Origin: Myripristis murdjan
Taxonomy: Eukaryota > Chordata > Actinopteri > Holocentriformes > Holocentridae
Direction: 5' to 3'
DNA: 64,000 bases
Assembly (NCBI RefSeq): GCF_902150065.1
Contig: NC_043990.1
Location: forward strand, 2,891,890-2,955,889
The position numbers and the translations under genes were made by a program. The notes under the pieces are model-generated. The model worked only from the letters and a program-made list of their open reading frames with translations. It was not told the DNA's origin and did no database searches. This document shows, piece by piece, positions 1 to 7,876 of the stretch (positions within the stretch are counted from its first letter, which is position 1; every line of letters begins with the position of its first letter).

Positions 1-149
1 GGGAGGAGAGAAGGCATGGAGTGGGTTTGACACAGCCGATTCACATTTAACCAATCAAATGAGCCCCTGTCCTTGCCTTTAAAATGCGCTGCGTGAAGGC
101 GTAATGAAAGTTTACACAGCTGACATGGAGGTCTATTGCCGCAGGCGGA

Positions 150-395
150 GCGGAGCTCAGGAGACAGGCGCGGAGCGGAGACCGGCGAGCAGTGCGGACA
201 CGTCACCAAAACCTCACAGGCAGGCTTCTGGAATGTCAGACACATGAATGATGCAATAAATACCGAAAAAAACACTATTCAATGCTACGATCACAATCAG
301 CACAAACATACCGTTTGTGCTGATTGTGAGGTTTTGGTAATGTGAGGCAGGCAGCCAAACTTCCACTGCGCCGGCTCCGCTCCGCCTTGCGCTGA
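150..395. repeat. Fold-back element with perfect 16-bp hairpin
   Basis: A perfect inverted repeat lies at 292-307 and 313-328 (CACAATCAGCACAAAC, 5-nt loop). It sits inside a looser inverted repeat: CACCAAAACCTCAC near 203-216 is mirrored by GTGAGGTTTTGGT at about 325-337, and GC-rich arms with GCGGAGCGG on the left are mirrored by CCGCTCCGC on the right. The shape suggests a small non-autonomous DNA transposon; no family was recognised. Nothing coding is supported in positions 1-640. Confidence 0.5.
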
Positions 396-640
396 AAGTA
401 GACGTGGTTTCAGACGGCGAGCTTTTGGCGCACCTCGGCGAAGCCTTTTGGCACGAAACTGTCACTGCGCCAAGCCGAATCTGTCGGCACCTCCCCCCGC
501 TACGCCGCCACTCCCATCTCGGCGCAAGTCCGCCTGCGAAACTTGGAAACTGTCCGCCTCTGCAGCTTCGCCGGTCGAAACTAGCTCTGCGCGGGGTTCG
601 CCTCACTGCGCCACCCCGCGCTGCGCCGGGAAACTAGAGC

Positions 641-727
641 CCTTTCTGTCAGATGGTTTTTATGCTCCAGCAGTCACTCACTCACTCACACACTGTTTCA
701 CTTCCCTTTAAGAAGCCTCTCATGCAC
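641..727. promoter_or_regulatory. Putative B-cell enhancer block, copy a (upstream of V1)
   Basis: This is an 85-bp block shared with four other places in the window. It holds an E-box CAGATGG near its left end and GTTTCACTTCCC at 695-706. The reverse strand reads GGGAAGTGAAAC, a perfect ETS-IRF composite element (GGAAnnGAAA), as bound by PU.1 with IRF4 in mammalian light-chain enhancers. The enhancer role is inferred from the motif and from its repeated placement next to light-chain parts. Confidence 0.55.
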
Positions 728-1039
728 ATAAACATGATATAAGCTGAAAACCTTTACATTACACTTGAAATAAATAGAGCAAATAGTTGAAGATATTTAA
801 AAATGTTCCTTTCTACATCAGTTAATATATAGTACTTTATTTCAAAAAGTGGGGCAAAAATAGAGGAAAATCAGATTTTTAACACATTTTAAAGTACTTT
901 TTTTTAATTTCTTGAAAGAAATGTTAGTAGAAGTACATTAATATAGTAGTTGTTTTGCAGAAGTCTGGATAAAGAACATCCTGATGAGAGTAATGTGTGT
1001 CCCTGTTGGAGTGGGTCAGAGCATTTCCATAGAGAGCCA

Positions 1040-1086
1040 CTTTGCATCAGCAGCACCATGCTCCAGTGCTCTGGGAGAGTTTATAG
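1040..1086 (+). promoter_or_regulatory. V1 promoter: octamer-like and TATA-like sites
   Basis: CTTTGCAT at 1040-1047 matches the immunoglobulin octamer ATTTGCAT at 7 of 8 positions, and TTTATAG lies at 1080-1086, 79 bases before the leader ATG. About 150 bp around these sites is nearly identical in all A- and B-family V genes. Confidence 0.75.
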
Positions 1087-1106
1087 TCCTGAGAGTTGAA
1101 GACTGG

Positions 1107-1168
1107 ATGACTGACAGCTGTCCTTCATGACAACAGAAGCCCCAGAAATCCTCCTCATCCAAACATGA
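1107..1168 (+). promoter_or_regulatory. Two overlapping short upstream ORFs in the V1 5' UTR
   Basis: ATG at 1107 opens a 7-codon ORF (MTDSCPS) ending in TGA at 1128-1130. That stop overlaps the ATG at 1127 of a second, 13-codon ORF ([13 protein letters not shown]), whose TGA at 1166-1168 overlaps the leader ATG at 1165. Each junction is the tetranucleotide ATGA. From the TATA-like box, transcription would start near 1110, so the second ORF should be in the mRNA and the first may not be. The same arrangement stands before V2, V5, V6, V7, V8, V12, V13, V14, V15, V16 and V17. Confidence 0.6.
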
Positions 1169-1674
1169 CTTTGAGCTCCATCCTCATCTGGACTCTCCTC
1201 TGCTGCTGCTTGACAGGTAAAGTCCAGAGAATCAAAGTCCTCTCCTCTATGAAGATCCGTCCCTTTGAAATGAAGCGGAGAAAAGCATGACGCTGCTTTG
1301 TGTTTTTGTCTGTGTGTCCTCAGAGTCCAGAGGCCAGGTCACAGTGACTCAGCCTGGAGCAGTGAGGGCTGCTCTGGGAGCCTCCGTCACCATCACATGT
1401 AAAACCAGCCAGGATGTTTATGTTGATACTGACTTTGATGATGACGGTAATGAAGTTAATATAGACCTTCTATCTTGGTACCAACAGAGAGATGGAGAAG
1501 CTCCTAAGCTGCTCATTTACTATGTTAATACTCGAGAATCAGGTATTCCAGGTCGTTTTACAGGCAGTGGATCAGGGAGTGACTTCACTCTGACCATCAG
1601 TGGAGTCCAGGCTGAAGATGCAGCAGTTTACTACTGTCAGAGTTACCATTATATCAACAGTCAGCGTCTGTTCA
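1165..1674 (+). CDS. Light-chain V segment V1 (family A, long CDR1)
   Basis: Encodes the variable domain of a secreted or membrane immunoglobulin light chain after joining to a minus-strand J. Leader exon 1165-1216 ([17 protein letters not shown], donor GTAAAG) splices in phase 1 to the V exon at 1324 after a TCCTCAG acceptor. Both domain cysteines (ITCKTS, YYCQS), the WYQQ core and DFTLTISG are present, and the frame is open to the RSS. CDR1 is unusually long and acidic ([17 protein letters not shown]), about 9 residues longer than in V6. CDR3 germline part is [12 protein letters not shown]. Appears functional. Inversional joining follows from its orientation. Confidence 0.93.
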
Positions 1675-1702
1675 CACAGTGAAAAAGTGCCGTACAAAAA
1701 CC
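1675..1702 (+). other. V1 RSS, 12-bp spacer
   Basis: Heptamer CACAGTG 1675-1681, spacer AAAAAGTGCCGT, nonamer ACAAAAACC 1694-1702. Confidence 0.93.
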
Positions 1703-1780
1703 TCCCTCAGTCAGACTGAACAGAAACTGAAGTGACTGCTGCAGCTGGAAGCTACTGCAGGGACTGATACAGTTCACTGA

Positions 1781-1814
<34 letters not shown>

Positions 1815-2580
1815 TTGATGAGAACATATCATCTTGTTGATAGTGTCAGTGTCAGTTTTCCCTCTGAGCTTCAAACAGCCACCTCCCACCTCAACAAGCT
1901 GAAAGTTTCCCCAAATGAAGAGGACAGTTCCAGTGAAGAAGCCCAATCAGAAACATTAAAAGCACAACAACATGGAGCAAAGTGAGCTGCCCTGATGCCG
2001 ACCCAGTTGTTGACATTTTAGTTTACGTCAGTACTTGAGCCCTGTGTAGAAGAGACGTGCATATTTTAGTTTCTCATGGGTCAAAACCAGAGATCAAAGT
2101 CATGTTATATTGCTTTATGCTGATGATATCCTCCTGTTTTTTTGTCATCCTGAAATTCATTTCCCCAGTTTTCCAGGTGTATAATAAAGATCTCAGCATA
2201 TTTTCTGAAGACACAACAACCTGCAGTAAACCAGAAGTCTGTCAAGTGACAGACTTTTAGTGACAAGTAATCACTGTGCATGTTTGAACAACACAACTTA
2301 TCAGGATTTAAAAGTGATTTTTACAAATAAAAAAGCTTACTTTAAATAGTGAGAGATATCAAAATAAAAATAATAAATTAATCATAAAAACATAATAACA
2401 TAATAACAGAATTTTTATTGTTTAATCTAGAGAACGCTGCATTATACAAAAGGTAAATTAAATTGAAAACATAATTCTTGAAACATTTTTAGAATCATCA
2501 AAATACATATATATCATCAACATGAAACATGGAATATGAAGTTAGTCACATTATCGTGAGGTTATTAAAATTAATCAATT
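1703..2580. other. V1-V2 spacer with CA tract and old LINE fragment
   Basis: A (CA)15 tract lies at 1783-1812. Positions 1813-2040 recur after V9 (32520-32710) and V15 (54105-54310). Around 2105-2165 the plus strand encodes LYADDILLFF, the catalytic YADD region of an L1-like reverse transcriptase, otherwise decayed. The rest is AT-rich with no gene seen. Confidence 0.6.
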
Positions 2581-2649
2581 GATGAACATCCTGATGAGAG
2601 TAATATGTGTCCCTGTTGGAGTGGGTCAGAGCATTTCCATAGAGAGCCA

Positions 2650-2696
2650 CTTTGCATCAGCAGCACCATGCTCCAGTGCTCTGGGAGAGTTTATAG
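2650..2696 (+). promoter_or_regulatory. V2 promoter
   Basis: Octamer-like CTTTGCAT 2650-2657 and TTTATAG 2690-2696; the second upstream ORF starts at 2737. Confidence 0.7.
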
Positions 2697-2774
2697 TCCT
2701 GAGAGTTGAAGACTGGATGACTGACAGCTGTCCTTCATGACAACAGAAGCCCCAGAAATCCTCTTCATCCAAAC

Positions 2775-3256
2775 ATGACTTTGAGCTCCATCCTTATCTG
2801 GACTCTCCTCTGCTTCACTCAGGGTGAGGAAAATCATTTTTCTGTGATGTGAAAATCATTTGGAGTGCAGCTGAGTTTCACCTCAACATCTCATGTCCAG
2901 TGTTTCTTCTCTCTCTTCAGGGTCTTTTGGACAAAATATTGTCTTGACTCAGCCAGCAGCCAAATCAGTCCAGATTGGTCAAACTGTCTCTACTGACTGT
3001 AAGGCCAATCCAACAGTTACTCACTACTCTGGCCCAAAGTATTACCTGGCTTGGTAGCAACAGAAACCTGGAGAAGCTCCTAAAGCACTGATCTATGTAA
3101 CATCAGTTAGGTTATCAGGAATTTCCTCAAGATTCACTGGAAGTGGAGGAGGAAATGGAGTCGACTTCACTCTGACCGTCAGTGGAGTCCAGGCTGAAGA
3201 TGCAGCAGTTTACTACTGTCAGAGTCTCCACATTATCAACAGTAAAGCTCTGTTCA
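2775..3256 (+). pseudogene. Light-chain V pseudogene V2 (family B)
   Basis: Leader exon 2775-2823 ([16 protein letters not shown], donor GTGAGG) and V exon from 2921 ([15 protein letters not shown]). The FR2 core codon normally TAC in WYQQ is TAG near 3055, which stops the frame. FR1, FR3 and CDR3 ([12 protein letters not shown]) are otherwise intact, and the conserved GGGNGVDF insertion of this family is present. The recombination signal is also damaged: the heptamer is kept but no nonamer follows. Two independent defects make a functional product unlikely. Confidence 0.92.
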
Positions 3257-3272
3257 CACAGTGAAAAAGCGT
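3257..3272 (+). other. V2 RSS remnant without nonamer
   Basis: Heptamer CACAGTG 3257-3263 is followed by AAAAAGCGT and then directly by CAGTCAGACTG, which in other V genes lies beyond the nonamer. About 17 bp holding the end of the spacer and the nonamer are missing. Confidence 0.85.
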
Positions 3273-3345
3273 CAGTCAGACTGAACAGAAACTGAAGTGA
3301 CTGCTGCAGCTGGAAGCTACTGCAGGGACTGATACAGTTCACTGA

Positions 3346-3347
<2 letters not shown>

Positions 3348-3380
<33 letters not shown>
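3348..3380. repeat. (CA)n microsatellite after V2
   Basis: Pure CA tract about 85 bp past the heptamer, followed by degenerate CA to 3425. Positions 3426-3610 recur after V8 and V13. Confidence 0.95.
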
Positions 3381-3382
<2 letters not shown>

Positions 3383-3647
3383 TGCACACACATCACACAC
3401 AAAGTACACAAGGACACACAAAGGACTGGATTGGTAGTGAGAATTTAGAATTATTTTCTTCTCCAGATTGCTGGAGGATGACATCAAGCACAACAAACAA
3501 AAGCTGAAGATGAACACAGAGAAGTTTCTGCTTCTTTGTGAGCCTTCTAGCACAATTTGAAAGGTTTTCAACAAAAAAGGAGTGGAGACCAATAGAATTT
3601 AAGAAAAGTGAGTGACCTTTCCCCACATAGCTGCCCCTTGTGAGGCG

Positions 3648-3760
3648 TCCCTGTGGATCACCTGGTAGAGCTTGTACTTCATATTGTTATTGCAGTGGTC
3701 TGGGTTTGATTCTGGCTCAGGCCCTATGCTGCATGTCCTTCCCTGCTATCCTTCTGGATA
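3648..3760 (+). repeat. tRNA-derived SINE head
   Basis: Pol III promoter boxes can be read: A-box-like TGGATCACCTGGTAGAGC at 3653-3670 and B-box-like GGGTTTGATTCTGG at 3702-3715, followed by TGCTGCATGTCC, a tail common in fish tRNA-SINEs. No family name is certain. Confidence 0.5.
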
Positions 3761-3864
3761 CCAGGTAACCATTACCAAATCAAATACTTCAAACACGGAC
3801 ACTTGGATTACTTTCAAAAGGATCAGTGATTTTAGATTGGTTCAGATACACCTTAAAACAATCT

Positions 3865-4620
3865 TAATCAACTAAGATTTCAGGTACAAGGTAACGCCGT
3901 CCTGAGGGCATTAAACATAATTCCTGACTGAGAATGTGGTGAGGATGACTTATGACCTGTCTGGCTTTCTGGACTACTCCTTTTTTTCCCCACAGGGAGC
4001 TCAGGTCTGTCAGCTGAGCTCCAATGATCTTGGAACAGACTTTGATAATGCTGCTGAGGCTATTCTTCTGCTTCACAGACAATCCAAAAAAACAAGCAGA
4101 TAAAAGAAAATGTTAGCAGACATTAAATAAACAAATGATAAAAATGACATAAAATGCTCTTAGAAATATTAATAGAATTAATTTTCCTCAACAAGTAGAT
4201 CCTTTGTTGACCCTGTTTAAGAATAGACTCCTTTTTTTTCATCAAACTTGTGGCTGGAGTCAAACATGGTTCCCAAGTACTTGCATGTCTCCACAATTTC
4301 CACATTTTCCCCAAGGATGATGTTGGTTACAGGATGAGGACGGTTCCTCCTGAAGTCGATGATTGACTCCTTAGTTTTTGTCATCACACCATTTCACAAA
4401 TGAAGATAATGTGCAGCCATGGTCTGATTGGGCCCCCTGAAGAAGAGATAGTGGGGCCGTGTCATCAGAAAATTTTACAAGGTGGCTGTCCACATGGGAG
4501 GACCTGCAGCTGTCAGTGTACATAATAAATACCAGAGGAGAAAGGACACAGCTTTGTGGAGAACCTGTATTTGAAGTGATAATGTTGGACATATGACCAT
4601 TCACAAATACTTATTGGATT
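3865..4620 (-). mobile_element. LINE ORF2 fragment (Rex1/CR1-L2 type reverse transcriptase)
   Basis: Minus-strand frames read in order as a LINE reverse transcriptase C-terminal half: TGSPQSCVLSPLVFIMYT and LVKFSDDTA (the catalytic xADD box appears as SDD), then VKWCDD, then GQQRIYLLRKINSINISKSI, then TDLSSLWGKK and HILSQELCLMPSGRRYLVP. The reading frame shifts between blocks, so it is a dead 5'-truncated copy. The block order and wording resemble Rex1/CR1-clade fish LINEs. It lies between V2 and V3 and was not seen in other spacers. Confidence 0.75.
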
Positions 4621-4994
4621 CTAAAGATAAAGCAACAATAAAATCTGATCTGGTAGATAAAAGTAAGAATCAAGATGTTCAATTAAAATATGAGGCTGCA
4701 TCTTATTAAAAGCTGAAGATTTATTTGTAAAGCTTCTTTGACTGTCAGTACAGTACAGAGAACTATGCAACAGCATTTAAAATGAAATAAACTAGAATAA
4801 ACAAACTTGTAATAAATGTATAGTTACACTTTCACCAAAATTCACACAGAGATACAAGTAAATTCACATACATGCACTTGATCAGCATAATAATCTTGTA
4901 ATCTCACAATCTCACGTACATGAGGATCATTTAGTCAACACTGAGCACTGAGGTGGAAACATCACGGTATGATGTGGACATCTACACCTCACTG

Positions 4995-4995
<1 letters not shown>

Positions 4996-5043
<48 letters not shown>
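4996..5043. repeat. (TG)n microsatellite at V3 promoter
   Basis: About 23 TG units ending directly at the octamer-like GTTTGCAT. The same placement is seen before V9 and V10. No gene is seen in 4621-4995. Confidence 0.95.
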
Positions 5044-5047
<4 letters not shown>

Positions 5048-5049
5048 AT
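5042..5049 (+). promoter_or_regulatory. V3 octamer-like site
   Basis: GTTTGCAT matches ATTTGCAT at 7 of 8 positions, 103 bp before the leader ATG. No TATA box is evident. Confidence 0.6.
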
Positions 5050-5144
5050 ATGTGTCCTGCCTCTCTGCTCGCCACCCGTTAAGAGGCCAGTGTTGATCAG
5101 CGGCTGTCCAGGCCTTTCAGAGCCACTGACACACCGGCAGCACA

Positions 5145-5721
5145 ATGATGATGTCACACATTCTCCTGCTGGGCACCCTGGGGCTCCTTGTTCAGGGTGA
5201 GACTCTCTTCTGAAAACTTGGCTTCAGGATGCAACCAGCTTTACCACAATCATCTTCTGCTGTGATGGAGAAACACTGAGACCAGCAGCATTCACCTTCT
5301 TCCATCTGTTCTCCATGTTAAAGAAATCCTCCTCTTCTGTTTTCATATTCATCATCTTTCTCCAAGCTGTATTTGTCTCAATAACCCTTCTGCTCTTTTG
5401 GATATTTTCCAGATTCATCAGGAGAAATCACTCTGACTCAGTCACCTGGATCTCAGTCTGTTAGTCCAGGACAGACTGTCTCTATCAGATGTAAAGTCAG
5501 TACAAATACTGGCTCCCTCGCCTGGTACCTTCACAAACCTGGAGAAGCTCCTCAACTCCTGATATATTCTGCTACAACCCGTCAGTCTGGAGTTTCAAGT
5601 CGTTTTACAGGCAGTGGATCTGGGAGTGACTTCACTCTGACCATCAGTGGAGTCCAGGCTGAAGATGCAGCAGTTTACTACTGTCAGAGTTTCCACTATA
5701 TCAACAGTCAGTATCTGTTCA
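5145..5721 (+). CDS. Light-chain V segment V3 (family C with A-like 3' part)
   Basis: Leader exon 5145-5196 begins with three ATG codons ([17 protein letters not shown]) and splices at GTGAGA to the V exon at 5413 ([24 protein letters not shown]). It uses [15 protein letters not shown] rather than WYQQ. Open to the RSS, with both cysteines. FR3 reads [10 protein letters not shown] and AEDAAVYYC, and CDR3 [12 protein letters not shown], which are A-family states; V10 has [10 protein letters not shown] and AEDSGVYYC. The 3' flank returns to C-family sequence, so an internal gene-conversion tract is the simplest reading. Appears functional. Confidence 0.92.
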
Positions 5722-5749
5722 CACAGTGAAACAACGTCGTACAAAAACC
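5722..5749 (+). other. V3 RSS, 12-bp spacer
   Basis: Heptamer CACAGTG 5722-5728, spacer AAACAACGTCGT, nonamer ACAAAAACC 5741-5749. Confidence 0.93.
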
Positions 5750-7383
5750 TCCCTCAGCTGGAGAGGAACTGATCTGACTCAACAGCTGCAGAGACACTAA
5801 AACTCTAGAGGATTGGGAATGAAAGCACAATATCAATTCTTAAACCGGTATTTTATTACACCTTATAAAATACTTAGAATTAATTAAAACGTATAATACT
5901 AAACTTAAAATATTGAATTTATTTTGGAAAACATAAAAAAATACATTTCCCTGTGTTATTTTTTTTTGTTCAAACAGTTTTATGAACATTCATATAAATC
6001 AAACAACCAAATTCAAATTTAAGAAAAAAATGATTCAAGTATTTGAGAGGTAATTCACATTAATAATGCTTATAAATGACATATTGAGTAATCTTCTACC
6101 AAATGATTCTTTTAAGTTTAGAGTAAAATTGATTAATTTAAACTTCTGAGTTAGTCTGAATGTAAAATTTAAAAAAAATTTGTTTTGTTTTGTTTGTTGG
6201 CGGTTTGGATTCATGCATTTTATGTTTAACCATCCCATGCTGACCTCCAACCTGCTGAAAGTCAACTTCGACTGCGTTCAGTTGTTCCCTCTTCACTCTG
6301 TCAAACCAAGACTGGGAAGACTGGGGAAACTGGTGCAGTCCATACACAAGCACACACTGAACTTCTTGTGCTTCATTCAAGCTAAAAAATTACAATATGC
6401 TGTCAGTGATGATGATATACTGTAGCTGACATAAGGAATATGGTTTTATATATATTTTTTTTTTTAAAAAAAAATAGAACTTTTATACCATTCCTTCAAA
6501 GCCTTTGTATTCAAATGGGTTTGCCCTCTTTCTTTATGTAAAAAAAAGGGGGCAACATCAAGGCCGTCCCTCTTCACCACTTTGATTCACCTCAGTGCTT
6601 GAGCCCCTTTCCGTAAAGGAACACACACACATTAAAATAATTTAGAGTTTTGTCACTTTATGCTGATGATATCCTGCTTTTAATTAGTATTTCATGAATT
6701 TCTATTGATTTATTATTTCATGTAGGTTATGTGAAGCTCTCACCTGAGATACATGGTTTTGTCTGATTTTGAAGATAGTAAATAAGATTTTTGCAGAGTG
6801 AAAAAACAAACCAAAGGAATATTTTATTGAACACTGACAAACTGTTTGGCCATAAACATTGGAGATTGGCCTTTTGTTGACAATGACATGCATATAAAAA
6901 TTTTGGGTTTTTTTAAGGTCTTTTGAAACTGGCACATGTTGTATGAATGATCAGGCAGATTTAAAAGTGACAGACACTTCTAATTTCTGGAAATACAAAA
7001 TCTCAGCCAGTGACATTTTCATATATCATGTTTATTTTTTCATGAATTAGTTTCATATATCATATTTTTTCATGAATTCGAACCAGTGAGACAAATGATG
7101 TTGATGAAATGTGTGACACTCATTTTTCAAGTTTGATTTTTCTACATACATAATTTTGGCTTTTTGGTGAAATTCGAACTGCTGCAAAATACTGAAAAAA
7201 CAAACTCTTATAAGTTTTAGGAATCATGAACGGCTGTGAAGTTATGTTTCAGTTCAATGAACAAATGTTATGTTTGAAAAGACTTCACTGGCAACAGCAA
7301 AAACTAACTAACATAAACCTGTGAACTACACTCAGCACTTGTAATGATGTTCATGGAAACCGAGCTGAATTGGTGAAACTGTC
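5750..7383. other. V3-C1 spacer, AT-rich, no gene seen
   Basis: No supported coding region. A decayed LINE reverse-transcriptase trace (TATGCTGATGATATCCTGCT) is at 6660-6680. Parts of 6900-7383 resemble 35690-36280 upstream of the second C gene's 3' end. Confidence 0.5.
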
Positions 7384-7389
7384 TTTATT
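7384..7389 (-). promoter_or_regulatory. C1 poly(A) signal
   Basis: Minus-strand AATAAA 159 bp past the C1 stop codon; C2 has one at the matching place. Confidence 0.75.
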
Positions 7390-7547
7390 TTCTTAACATA
7401 GAGAGAATACTGACATGAGTGCAGGCAAGAAAACATTATGATTTGAAGATATAATGATGCTTGTAAAAGAGAGGCATGAGGCAGAGTGCAGAGTGAGAGC
7501 AGCTGCAGAGTGAAACCAGTAGCAGAAGTCCCAGTGAGTCAGGTCAG

Positions 7548-7876
7548 TTACTGGGGACACTGGTCTCTCCTCAGTGTCTCGGCCTGCAGAGGCTGGGAGC
7601 CCTGGGTGGCCTCACAGGTGACAGAGCCCAGCTTCCTCCACTGGTCTGCAGTGAGCCTCAGGGTGCTGCTCCAGCTGTAGAGGCCGTCCTTCTCCAGCAC
7701 CCCGGGGCTCCTGCTCTGCTCCCAGCTGCTGCTGCTGCTGCTGCTGCCGTCCACCTTCCAGGCCAGCCTCCAGTCTGAGGGGAAGCCCTTGTTGGCCAGG
7801 CACATGAGCGTGGCCCTCCCCTTCCGCAGCTCCTCGCTGGAGGGGGGCAGCACCGTCAGGGTGGGAGGGGCGTCAC
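7548..7876 (-). CDS. Light-chain constant domain exon C1 (kappa-like L1/L3 type)
   Basis: Single exon encoding the whole CL domain that pairs with heavy-chain CH1. The acceptor CTCCTAG precedes 7876, and the exon begins in phase 1 so that the J exon's last A plus GT gives Ser ([17 protein letters not shown]). Domain landmarks are [10 protein letters not shown] with the first cysteine, WRLAWKVDG, the TLRLTADQW helix, SVTCEAT with the second cysteine, and the C-terminal RRDQCPQ, whose Cys would bond the heavy chain. Length is 109 residues, normal for CL. A run of seven serines from an (AGC)n repeat follows WKVDG. It differs from C2 at only a few residues (SEELRKG versus REELQQG, QPLQ versus QALQ, CPQ versus CSQ). 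Confidence 0.95.
7726..7748. repeat. (AGC)n coding microsatellite in C1
   Basis: CTG/GCT repeat on the plus strand encoding the seven-serine run of the C1 domain; it is the same length in C2. Confidence 0.9.

Noticed and set aside
3127-3592. Minus-strand frames rich in Val-Cys near V genes (also at 19479, 29908, 45047, 55964)
   Set aside because: They read through CA microsatellites and antisense V sequence.
5224-5418. 64-codon antisense frame in C-family leader introns as a gene
   Set aside because: No start context, domain or codon evidence; intron homogenisation explains it, so it is kept only as a low-interest finding.
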